Part shown: piece by piece, positions 55,221 to 64,000 of the stretch | Numbering within the stretch: the stretch's first letter is position 1 | How the letters are laid out: each line of letters starts with the position of its first letter | Origin: Astropecten irregularis | Lineage: Eukaryota > Echinodermata > Asteroidea > Paxillosida > Astropectinidae | Direction: 5' to 3' | NCBI GenBank assembly: GCA_963971285.1 | Contig: OZ020249.1 | Location: 10,218,256-10,282,255 of the forward strand | DNA length: 64,000 nucleotides | The notes under the pieces: model-generated | The model's database searches: none | Told to the model about the DNA's origin: nothing | The model's input: only the letters and a program-made list of their open reading frames with translations | Made by a program: the position numbers and the translations under genes

Positions 55221-55574
55221 ATTGTTATCGAAGCCTTCGATAAAGATCCTGCTAGGATCAAAACGCGTCGGGCCCTCCTTTAACTCCAAGCATTTTTTTA
55301 ATTTCAGGTCATTTTTGGCTGATGAGCAGTTTGCATCAGTTTAATACTTAGGCAGACATTTCATGGTAAGCAAATAATTGTTGTGCTAAGTAGGGCCATA
55401 AAAATGGCCATTGGTATTTCACGTTGATACGATAGCGAAAAAAAAAAAGCACATGTGGGCCGGCTGAAGGAGGAAATAATAAATTAATCATTAATTGTAT
55501 CTGATTCCGTGTTTACAGACATCTCTATATATTCCCTTCGTTTTAACCAATTTATGGTGAGGGATCACACCCAC

Positions 55575-55833
55575 CTTAAGCTTCCAAGATCCACCAATGA
55601 CATTTTAGTTTCTTGAAACTTTGTATAATACAGTATACAAATCAAAATCCCAATAATATGACCCGAAGCCGAAACAAATGTCACAGGAATCAGAAAGAAA
55701 AAAAACACAGCCGAGAAAATAAAGATCATGACCGGTACATTTAGCCCGATGAGCCCGCGGAGGTTTCTTACGGTGTATACGGCGCTTGGAGAGCCATCAT
55801 CTTTCTCCGTGCGGTCTGAAATCTGAGATGATT
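55575..55833 (-). CDS. candidate internal exon with two membrane segments, unidentified
   Basis: A stretch open for 85 codons between a good acceptor (CTCTTCAG) and donor (AG|GTGGGT). It encodes a polar start (SSQISDRTEKDDGSPSAVYT), RNLRGLIGLN, a hydrophobic run VPVMIFIFSAVFFFFLIPVT, then SGHIIGILICILYYTKFQE and KMSLVDLGSLR. Two hydrophobic spans suggest part of a membrane protein. I do not recognise the family and have not linked it securely to other exons. A possible next exon begins after an acceptor at 52306 and would end the protein 19 codons later. Confidence 0.35.
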
Positions 55834-56070
55834 CTGAAGAGTTTAATGGAATAAAGAGTCAACAGAATGACTGTTGCCTAGTGAATGGTTGAACGGGCTC
55901 AAAATGGAAAGCTTTCCACTTCTGAACTTCTCGCAAGATCATGATATAAAATCGCATTATGATGATTATAGCCTGACATATGGAAACATTGTATTTGTTT
56001 TGTTTGGCGAAGGAATCCTTCCAAACCAAAGACCTCTTCCCGTTTAGATCAAGTCTTCCTAGGAAACTAT

Positions 56071-56309
56071 GGGCCTTTACGAAACCAGGCTTGAGGCTAG
56101 GCTTGGGACTTATTTTGCTACTGCCATTTGAGGCCCACAAAACAAAACAGAGGGATTGGGCCACATCAAGACGAAGCCGAAGAAAGGCTCGAGCTTCGTC
56201 ATCTCAAGCTCAATCTCAAGTGTCATCTCATTTCATTCAGGACACAAAATGGCGGCAGCAAAACAAATCCCAAGCCTAGCCTCAAGCCTCATTTCGTATA
56301 AAGGCCCTA
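56071..56309. mobile_element. MITE family C
   Basis: Ends GGGCCTTTACGAAACCAGGC and CATTTCGTATAAAGGCCCT; the best-preserved copy. Confidence 0.82.
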
Positions 56310-57107
56310 TCACTTGCTGATGTGGTCTGTCGTGCAGTCACAAGCCTGGCTGTTTCATGCGATGCTATAACGGTCAATGCACGAGAGGTCTTCTTGTGCT
56401 AAGCACCGCAGAATATCAAAAGCAGCCCTGCATATTTTCTCCTGTTAATAGCGTGCGTTGACTTCATTGTGTGAAAGAAGAAGATGGAAAAAAGATCTAA
56501 TGTGAAATTCATCATCGGTCGCTCGCTCCTATCCGAATCCCAGCCGTCCTTCAGCTATATAGCGCTTGTCCCTATGTATTTATGTATGAGCAAAAACCTG
56601 TACCGGTACGACGACAAGCTAGCCCGGACTTTTTTTTGCAAAACAGATTTTTTTCTATTGTGTATTTATTAAAATGCAGGATATTCACCGTGTGCCAATA
56701 CATAAACCACACACGCAAAAAGGCACGAGTATTTCTTGTCTGTTTATATGTGCTGATGTCGTGTCGCTGCATTAAATAGGACCCCATGACAGTAGGTCCG
56801 ACTGGCTGAAAAGCAAGGCGACAAACGACTGGCGTACATTTTCATTTCCATTACAAAGACTGATCTGGGACGAATAACACTACATTTTGACATGGACTGC
56901 ATGCATGCGATAATATACCTCCTTTTCCACTCCCTATAAGAAATTATCCTCAGTGATTACTACGATTTTTGGTAAGACAATCCTTTTTCTTGCTGTTGTA
57001 TACTGAAAAATCGTATACACTGTATTGAATTTTGCAATTGCTTTAAATTAATTCAATTTTAAAGATGTTTTTTGTCTTTTTTGTCTGATCAGCCGCTCCA
57101 AAAAATG

Positions 57108-57302
57108 TCATCCTTGATTTCTCATAATTCTTCTTCTAGGATGCGATTTAACACTGGATACACTTGGAATGCCTCGTTTTGTTCCGGACGATTTGGATTG
57201 GAAATACGGAGTGACAATGTTGGCGTCGATCGTCTGCGCTTTACAGCCTCGCTGTGATGATTGCTCGATCTGCCATTTTGGGCCGGATAATGCCGACGCC
57301 AT
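57108..57302 (-). CDS. candidate minus-strand start exon (MASALSG...)
   Basis: ORF of 64 aa starting in ACAAGATGGCGTCGG, a YY1-like sequence often found at animal start codons, on the strand opposite the candidate exon at 57140. It may be the first exon of the gene to which 55575-55833 belongs, but no splice link is shown. Confidence 0.2.
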   Translation of the reverse strand: MASALSGPKWQIEQSSQRGCKAQTIDANIVTPYFQSKSSGTKRGIPSVSSVKSHPRRRIMRNQG

Positions 57303-57331
57303 CTTGTTTCGTTGCTATGCGTTCGCAAGAG
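57140..57331 (+). CDS. candidate plus-strand exon, Cys-rich, unidentified
   Basis: Acceptor CTTCTTCTAG and donor AGAG|GTAAGC enclose 192 nt open in one frame (two leading bases, then CDLTLDTLGMPRFVPDDLDW, KYGVTMLASIVCALQPRCDD and CSICHFGPDNADAILFRCYA). The minus strand is also open here, so at most one reading is right. No family recognised. Confidence 0.22.
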
Positions 57332-57529
57332 GTAAGCTTTTTTTTTTCCAAAATTTTTCCCCCAGCAGCCGTCGTGTGTGTAATATAATATAGGCCTACA
57401 TGCATTAGGCATACTGTATAGAACCTAATCCATGCATGCTCTCCCTCGCCTCGTTTTTTTCTTGATGGGTATGGAAGTTAACTTGTCTTTATTACACCTT
57501 TCCGTCTGCTAATGACATCTCCTGATTGT

Positions 57530-57960
57530 AGCTGAAATCAGGAAGACGTCATTCTCTTTCCATGTACGGTGTAATTAATTACAGCCGGCAGTAATTCTAA
57601 GCTAATTTCGTCGGCCGTGCGAGCCGCGCTGGGCCCGCTCGCGTGCCGTCTAATGTGCATGATGGCCCGAGTGTGATGAACGTCGGGGAGAGGTCTGGTG
57701 GAGAGGCAGGCCGACGTTTGAGGACCTCGTGAAGGGGACGCAGATTAAAAATTAGAGAGCCCAAAAAATATCTCCCCGTGACGAGAGGCGGACACGTATA
57801 CGACCTGATAAAGGGAAGCAAAGAGGGTCCGGGCTTTTGACATAATTACTCGGCCGCTCTCCTGGCCGAGGAAATGAAGTCATTTCCCCGCGTGCCGGTC
57901 TTGGTTTTTCTCGGCTCCTCGGTCGCGGCGTCGCAGCCACTGTTGCCTGTCGAGTAATGA
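57530..57960. promoter_or_regulatory. GC-rich unique segment, possible enhancer or CNE
   Basis: No repeat family, no clear coding frame, with homeobox-type sites (GTAATTAATTACAG, ACATAATTAC, CTAATTTC). Sharp contrast to repeat-dense surroundings. Function not shown. Confidence 0.25.
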
Positions 57961-58079
57961 ATTTTGGAGTGATTCACTGTGGGCATTTTTGTTTTAGTCC
58001 AGCGATCGGGTTTCTTCTTGGTTCTCGCCTGTGTAGTTTTACGGAATATATGCCGGCTCAGTTTGGATTCTACCCAGTT

Positions 58080-58160
58080 GAAATCATCTGGTTCGAATAC
58101 CACTCCAGTCAATCTTTCTTTGCTTACTTCTCAGTTGAAATAATGTTAAATATGTGAATT
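58080..58160 (+). mobile_element. SINE 3' fragment
   Basis: GGTTCGAATACCACTCCAGT and TTGCTTACTTCTCAGTTGAA. Confidence 0.5.
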
Positions 58161-58689
58161 GCATATACACCACAGGTCTGCCTAAGCATCAATGATTTGC
58201 TTAAGAGCAAAACAACTTGCTGTATACATTCAGGTTTACAGCATGAAAACCCAGGTGGATGTGTCGCTAAGCACACAATAGCTAAATACAAGTCAATTTC
58301 CTTAGCTCACGTTTTTAGACTTCGTGAAGCTTATCATTAGCCATTGAGAAAGCGACGCTTATTTGCCGATGGGGTGCGGTGTTGTCATGGAGCCGTTGCC
58401 ATGAATACTGCCCTCTATCGGTTCCTTTCTTTACATAGATCTGTTTCTTCATAGATTGACTGATGATGAGTCGGTATACTAATGTCATGCCCAGAATGCA
58501 TAAATAGGTTATATAGTCTTCCCGAAGTGATGCTGCAGTAAGGCCATAAAGCCACCATTCAATCTACCACATCTCACGAAATGCATGTCTCTTGGTCATC
58601 TTTATACCTGTCAATTTGATTCACGAATCCAAGAGAGCTGTTCAATTTTGGGATGCCACTTTCGGTCAACATCCCGACGATGCAAGCCC

Positions 58690-58830
58690 GGGGTCGACTT
58701 CACGAAGCCCCATACGATCGATCATAACTCGAGCTACGGAGGATAACCCATCGTATCCTACGTATGGCCGTAATGTATCATAAGTCCTATACGATTGATA
58801 GCAAGTTACGATGAGTTTGGTGAAATCTAC
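58690..58830. mobile_element. MITE family D
   Basis: GGGTCGACTTCACGAAGCCC at left, GATGAGTTTGGTGAAATC at right. Confidence 0.8.
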
Positions 58831-58910
58831 ATACTTGGCTAGCACTACGCTAAATCTCCACTGCATGGCATAGTAACTCAAATTCAGCTTGGTCTATACG
58901 TGTAACTCAC

Positions 58911-59024
58911 TATATTCCGTTGGTTTGTGTATAGCCCGAGCCGAAGCACGGTACCGCCAAAGATGGCGACGATCGAGCAACCTCGTGAGATTTGGTCTCT
59001 TGAGGGCGCTGCAGCGGACGCCAT
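58911..59024 (-). CDS. candidate first exon in a promoter-like segment
   Basis: On the minus strand AAGATGGCGTCC at 59016-59027 starts a frame of 38 codons (MASAAAPSRDQISRGCSIVA, then IFGGTVLRLGLYTNQRNI) ending exactly at a GTGAGT donor. On the plus strand a second AAGATGGCGAC start at 58963 has a short frame ending at TTAG|GTGCAAG. Two YY1-like starts facing each other plus a GAGGGCGCT motif suggest a promoter; neither coding reading is secure. Confidence 0.22.
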
Positions 59025-59299
59025 CTTAGGTGCAAGTCAGTAAAAAGAATCATAATGAAGGATTATGCAAGTTTTTGGTAAACTTAATCAATTCAGATAA
59101 TGTTTAACGATTTTTTTCTGACCGTTTGGCAGTTTGGGCACATTTTCATGGTTCTCACGTGGTCTCCTTCGTAATGGCTTTAACAGTGCGCCCTCTATCG
59201 GTAAAAAGAAAACCTGGCCTGTCCTGTACTGAATGATCATGTAAAGATGTTTTTACTAAGGATGTCATGATGTCTCTGTGTTTGTTTGCGAGTGGGTGA

Positions 59300-59600
59300 G
59301 ATGGCCACGGGTCATGAACGATTAAGCAGCAGTGCCGTGCTTGGCATGTTCAGCAGGGGGAAACTCCGGGACGGACGGGGGGAGAGAGAGAGAACGCGAC
59401 TCGGGGACGGGAGTGAAGTGTGAACCCCTTGACGACGGCAACGGTCTAGCGGGCCGGGGCTCCCCGGTACCCGCGCGGCCATCGACGCCGCCGTCGCCTC
59501 GCTGTCTACGGAAGCGATTCGCTCCGGCGGACGGCCCTCCAATCTCCCGTGGGGGATACACTCGAAATTGCCAAACATGCCATTAGCGCCTGCTGCGTCC
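59300..59600. other. very GC-rich island
   Basis: A block far richer in GC than anything else here, with GAGAGAGAG and CGCCGCCGTCGCC stretches. ORFs exist in several frames on both strands, as GC-rich DNA gives by chance; none has splice or family support. Confidence 0.35.
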
Positions 59601-59907
59601 CCCCTTATACACTAACTCACTAATACCGACCCCAACCAAAACAATATAATGCGAAATTGAACATTTTGGATCAAATTCGTCATCTGGCACAACATAGCAA
59701 GATAAATGCACACTCTATGCATAATCTAAGTCGCACCAAGACAACGATATCACACTGCTCTTGCATGCCAAATGGAATTGATCGAAGAGGTGTGTTTTAA
59801 ATCACACCCAAAAATGTGCCATTAAATCAGGCACCGTAAATTAATGTCAAAGTTTCAATCTATGCTACCTCTCAGGCTCTCAGAATCCGTATATCCCCCT
59901 CGCATCT

Positions 59908-60145
59908 GGGGCCAATGTCATAGAGCTGCTTAGCCCAAAAATTCGCTAAGCATGCATGACATTTCTGTCTTAATAAAAACAGCATTAACAACCAAATTTC
60001 CATGTGTTGTGTATCACTTGCAATTGTTCTTTGGATGTTGTTCGCTGACCACGAATATCAAATCGATTTTTCAATGGTGCATGGTTTGTTTTATTGGACA
60101 AGCTTTTTTTGTGCTAAGCAATTTATTGAAATTGAAATTGGCCCC
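59908..60145. mobile_element. MITE family A
   Basis: Copy with a small internal expansion before the right end (ATTGAAATTGAAATTGGCCCC). Confidence 0.75.
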
Positions 60146-60650
60146 TGGATGCCCCACGCACACACACAAAATTGAAAAGAAAACGGGGAAAAGACGAGAT
60201 CTCATGGCGGTTGTAGAATCATCCGCAGGTATACATAAGTCCACCTTTTCCACTTGCATTAGTAACCTGAGATCTGTTTTCACTATCCCCTTTGATGTTT
60301 TCCTTTCCGGCGCCCGAGGAATACCAAAATCCAAGGGGGGAACGAAATAAGCGTCCCAGGCCTCCAACAGCACAGTTGACGTTAACTATCCATCAAGTAC
60401 AATCATACGTCCTCGAGAGACGAAAAGAAAATGGATGTTATTGTTGTTGTTGTGCGGCAGTGCGTGGTCTTTGGCGAATCCAGCACGAGCCCGATGATCC
60501 TTCTAGTGACTGAAAAACAAACATCGCAGAAATGTTTGAGGACAGACCCGGAAAACTCACCAGAAACGCACTAAAATCAAGTCTTATCGTCTTCAGATTA
60601 TTAAAAATACACCTGTCGTGAATAGATGTTAAAGACAAAACTTTAGACCT

Positions 60651-60856
60651 GGGGCCAATTTCACGGCGCTGCTTTGCACAAAAATTGCTAAGCATGACAT
60701 TTCTGCCTTAATAAAAATAGGGTAAACAACCAAAATTATCATGACTTGTGTTGTGTAGGCCCCCTATCACTTGTGATTGTTCTGTTGTTCGCTGACCATG
60801 AATATCAAATGAAATTTTTAACGGTGGTTATAATAATTATTTCAAAGAAATTGGCA
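60651..60856. mobile_element. MITE family A, right end damaged
   Basis: Intact left end GGGGCCAATTTCACGG; right side degraded to GAAATTGGCAG. Confidence 0.65.
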
Positions 60857-61049
60857 GTGTGATATTGGCAGTGTAGGGAGAATATTATTGTATAAGTACA
60901 GTGCTTTCAGACCAAAACTAAGCAGTTATATTCTAGATCTGGGGGAATTCTATAATTGGCCTACTCTACCTTTAAGAATGATTAAAATTCATTATTCTTT
61001 CCATTCATACACTGGGATGTATCCTGCATATTGATATTGTTTCTGCAAT

Positions 61050-61560
61050 GCATAAATGTGTTTCTGATGTAGGTGCGTCTGCACGGCGCGTGCAAAGGCA
61101 GGACGCAAATTAAAGCTGTGGTGCGCAGTCGGTCACTTATGACTGGTGACTACTGGCCAAATCGCTGTCCGAACTGACCCACCACTCGCCGTGATGGTCA
61201 GGCGAGATAACCTCATGCCGACTTGTCACGTCGATCATACTCGAAGGTGCTCCATTTTTGTGCGCTAATAATAATTATATACGGACTCGTCGTTTCTAGT
61301 TTTTGGAGAAGTCACCGAGTCGGCCGGCTGCAGATGTGCGGGCAAATCTCGTCGAAGGTCCGGGGGGCTTAATGCCCGGTGACCGGCGGTGCTCTTGGTC
61401 AATTTATTTTGATGGATGGTTACCGGCAGGCGCGGGATAAGTGACCTATATACGCACGGGTCTGACTTTTATAGCTGACTCGCCCTGATTTATTTTTCCG
61501 TGCCTTTTTAGATCTTTCTTTCTTTCATTTTGCCAGAAGCGGTCCAGATCCCATCGTTGA
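61050..61560. promoter_or_regulatory. GC-rich unique segment, possible regulatory element
   Basis: Free of the window's repeat families; contains TTGATGGATGG (a PBX/HOX-type TGATNNAT site) at about 61412 and several CACGT/GTCACG words. Function not shown. Confidence 0.22.
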
Positions 61561-61905
61561 CGGTGCGGTCGGCCATGCATGAACAAAATCATGTTCTTAT
61601 CCCGTTTGAAATCATTTTGTCTGCATTTTCTGTCAGATTGTCGTTTTTTTTATGTTGGACATTTTTGTTCTTCTTCAAAAAGCAGACAGTCGCCAGTCAT
61701 GTTCTCTTGCCTCTTTTGTTGCAGTTAACAGTTCCATAACTCAACTCTAGTGAACCATTAAAGTTGTTGCTCAATCGGGACTCGACTGGTTGTTAGGCTG
61801 ACTGGAGTAGTTTCCGACGTGCAGGCCAAGTCTTAATTCTAAACCACTTCATAAGTCGTAAACGGCTCGAAGGGATTACATGATGGAATGGATGTCACAG
61901 ATGGA

Positions 61906-62025
61906 GGGTCGATTTCTCTAAACTCATCGTAACTTACTATCAATCGTAGGACTCATGATGCATCGCACCCCCACGTAGGATACGATGGGTTATTACTCGT
62001 AATTCGAGTTACAATTAATCGTAGA
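61906..62025. mobile_element. MITE family D, right end lost
   Basis: Left end GGGTCGATTTCTCTAAACTC; replaced on the right by another MITE at about 62026. Confidence 0.7.
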
Positions 62026-62304
62026 CATCTTTAATCGGACATCTGAGTCACGAGAAAATAGCGAAAAAATAATTCAATTGTACTTATAAAACATTAAGAA
62101 TGGTTTTGATCTTACCACGAGATCAAAACTGTTTTCGGTCTTTGATTGACCAATTTTTTTTGATATAAGTACACCATTTCAGACGGAATTATTTTAACGA
62201 TATGTTTCTACCACGCAGCACCATTTTCATACCGTGAAAGTTATTCGTAAATCTGTGAACATTTCTGTTTGGGTATGTTACCAATTCTGTATACTGTACC
62301 TTTA
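62026..62304. mobile_element. MITE related to the LINE-split element
   Basis: GTCACGAGAAAATAGCGAAA and CCAATTCTGTATACTGTACC; joins directly to a family D end on its left. Confidence 0.6.
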
Positions 62305-62328
62305 AGCAGCTCTTTGATATTGTCACCT

Positions 62329-62568
62329 AGGGCCAATTTCATAGAGATGCTTAGCACAAAATAATTGCTTAGCACAAAAATGGCTTGCCCAATAAAACAA
62401 ACCAGCATTTGATATGATATTCATGGTCAGCGAACAGCAGCCAAAGAACAATTGCAAGTGATACACAACATCACATGGAAATTTGGTTGTTGATCCTGTT
62501 TTTATAAAGGCAGAAATGTCATGCTTAGCGATTTTGTTGTGCTAAGCAGCTCAATGAAATTGGCCCCT
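62329..62568. mobile_element. MITE family A
   Basis: Full copy immediately after a related CTGTACC-ended element. Confidence 0.85.
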
Positions 62569-62919
62569 GGTCTTATGCTCAAAATGCCTCGGCAAGATGA
62601 GCAAGGTCAGACAAATGTGTGACACAATGCCCATCAGGATATCTGTCACGAAGATAGAGGCTAGCTCCAGACATACAATGAGACAGTTAGTATCGATGCT
62701 CCTTAATATCACATGAACACAACTTGTTAAATATCACAAACCGCGTACCGTTGGAGTTTGAAGACCAATATACATAATGTACGTGAACTGCATACCAAGT
62801 AGTGACTTGAACCGAGACCAATAAATAGGTCAAATCAGAAGTGCAAGATCGACCTGATTATCATAATGTTGTGTAAACCTCAATTATTTTTTGGATGGAT
62901 AATGACGTTTTAAAGGTAA

Positions 62920-63424
62920 GGGGCCGTCCATAAAGTACGTACGCACGAAATGCCGACTTTTTTGACCCCCCCTCCCCCTCTGTACGCATGGCGTACGCAG
63001 TGGTCCCAACCCCCCCTCCCCCCTGTACGCATACGCATTCCACATAAGGTTAATTTTCACTTCTCGTGGTCCCTTGCTTTAGCATCATTAAAATGTCACC
63101 GTAATCCGGGCCGGTACCGTAATTGGGACGTCGCCTTCAAATTCTGGAATGAATGACTAAAGTTTAACAGGTTTTTATACATTTACATAATGATTTTACT
63201 ATTTTTTATCATGTTGAATAAGCAAAAAAGGAAAAAACAAAACAATCCCGGTGCTTTTTTCACGTTTTTTACCTCTCTTTTCGCGCGATAATGCTATGCA
63301 CATTTTTCGTTTGCGTACGGTACGCATTGGCCTTAACCCCCCCTCCCCCCTGTACGCATGGCGTACGCATCGGTGACAACCCCCCCTCCCCCCCTTCGTG
63401 CGTACGTACTTTATGGACGGCCCC
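62920..63424. mobile_element. Harbinger-like MITE with GGGGCCGTCCATAAAGTACG ends
   Basis: About 30 bp of perfect terminal inverted repeat (through GTACGTACGCACGAA) and a TAA on each side, as in the 3-bp TWA duplications of PIF/Harbinger elements. Interior has C-rich tracts next to TACGCATGGCGTACGCA palindromes. Highly similar ends are common in marine invertebrate genomes. Confidence 0.82.
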
Positions 63425-63548
63425 TAATGCCATACTTTTTTGGTCAAGGAAATACAGATTCAAGGGCATTTATATACGTAGTTTGAGCCAATCTAACAAA
63501 ATCAGTCATATGCGGGCAAGGCTGGTATTGAGTAATTAGGGCCTTCTT

Positions 63549-64000
63549 TAAAGGTAATATCGTACTTTGGTTTTTATCAAAGAAATACAGATTCAAGGGC
63601 AAACATGTAAAGGAAGATACAGTAACAGTCATCTGTGAAAATTTCAGTCCCAAACGGTGCCCACTTTTTGAGAAAACCGTAAAAAACGGCCAAAGTATCT
63701 CTTAAGTCTTTTCTCTTTTATTTTTGATCTTTTAAAAGATCAAAAAGATTTTCGGTCGTTGTTTTACTAATTTCTGGATGAACACACCATTTCAGGCGGA
63801 AATATTTTAACGGTATGTTTCTACCACCACCATCTTCATACCCTGAAAGTTATACGTATATCTGTGAACATTTCTGTTTTGGGGTCTTACCAAAGTATGA
63901 TACTACATTTAAAAGATCAGAATTGTTTTTGGTGTTTGGTTTTACTCTTTTCTGGATAAATACAGCATTTCAGGCAGAACAATTTCAACGGTGTGTTTCT
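63549..64000. mobile_element. MITE family B, full copy plus the start of another
   Basis: Copy 63549-63911 has both ends; a second, partial copy in the same orientation begins at its internal AAAAGATC and is cut by the window edge. Confidence 0.75.

Noticed and set aside
55360..55410. Another family A MITE
   Set aside because: Only GTAAGCAAATAATTGTTGTG and a short end remain; too decayed to delimit.
59312..59586. Overlapping 84-88 aa ORFs on both strands
   Set aside because: GC-rich low-complexity DNA gives long frames by chance; no splice sites or family features.
1..64000. CRISPR arrays, prokaryotic operons, prophage or viral genes
   Set aside because: No spaced direct repeats, no bacterial gene organisation, and all secure genes are spliced animal genes. 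Tandem repeats found are minisatellites without unique spacers.

Overview
This is eukaryotic nuclear DNA from an animal. Genes are short exons split by GT-AG introns, and most of the window is intron or intergenic DNA full of small repeats. The repeats (dozens of palindromic MITE-like elements and many tRNA-derived SINEs) and the protein matches fit a marine invertebrate deuterostome. My best guess is an echinoderm such as a sea star, but that is an impression and not a proof. Nothing bacterial, viral or CRISPR-like was seen.

Six protein genes could be assembled exon by exon with consistent reading phase. They are: MRPS15 (minus, 4612-11001, 7 exons, 282 aa); an STI1-domain protein (minus, 13716-18259, at least 5 exons); ISCU (plus, 18584-22012, 5 exons, 160 aa), head-to-head with the STI1 gene across about 324 bp; RPL13A (minus, 26390-31700, 8 exons, 203 aa); a DUF1647-like type II membrane protein (minus, 34426-38597, 5 coding exons, 386 aa); and UTP11 (minus, 40920-51084, 8 exons, 238 aa). 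A tRNA-Trp(CCA) gene lies on the plus strand at 31968-32039, just upstream of RPL13A. Most of these are housekeeping genes for ribosomes (cytosolic and mitochondrial), rRNA processing and iron-sulfur assembly.

The most striking structure is inside RPL13A. Its introns 2 to 6 each hold one box C/D snoRNA, alternating SNORD33-like, SNORD34-like, 33, 34, 33. The three SNORD33-like copies are identical over 82 nt. RPL13A also seems to use a GC-AG intron. UTP11 intron 5 carries a long, uninterrupted CR1/L2-type LINE (endonuclease plus reverse transcriptase) in antisense orientation, itself inserted in a MITE; UTP11 intron 6 carries an 87-bp minisatellite.

Region by region: 1-4.6 kb repeats only; 4.6-11 kb MRPS15; 11-13.7 kb SINEs and nested MITEs; 13.7-18.3 kb STI1 gene; 18.6-24.7 kb ISCU and a possibly long 3'UTR; 24.8-25.2 kb an unidentified candidate exon; 26.4-32 kb RPL13A, snoRNAs and tRNA-Trp; 32.4-34 kb repeats; 34.4-38.6 kb DUF1647-like gene; 38.7-40.5 kb repeats; 40.9-51.1 kb UTP11; 51-55.5 kb repeats; 55.5-59 kb low-confidence candidate exons and promoter-like GC-rich DNA; 59-64 kb repeats, GC-rich unique stretches that may be regulatory, and a Harbinger-like MITE.
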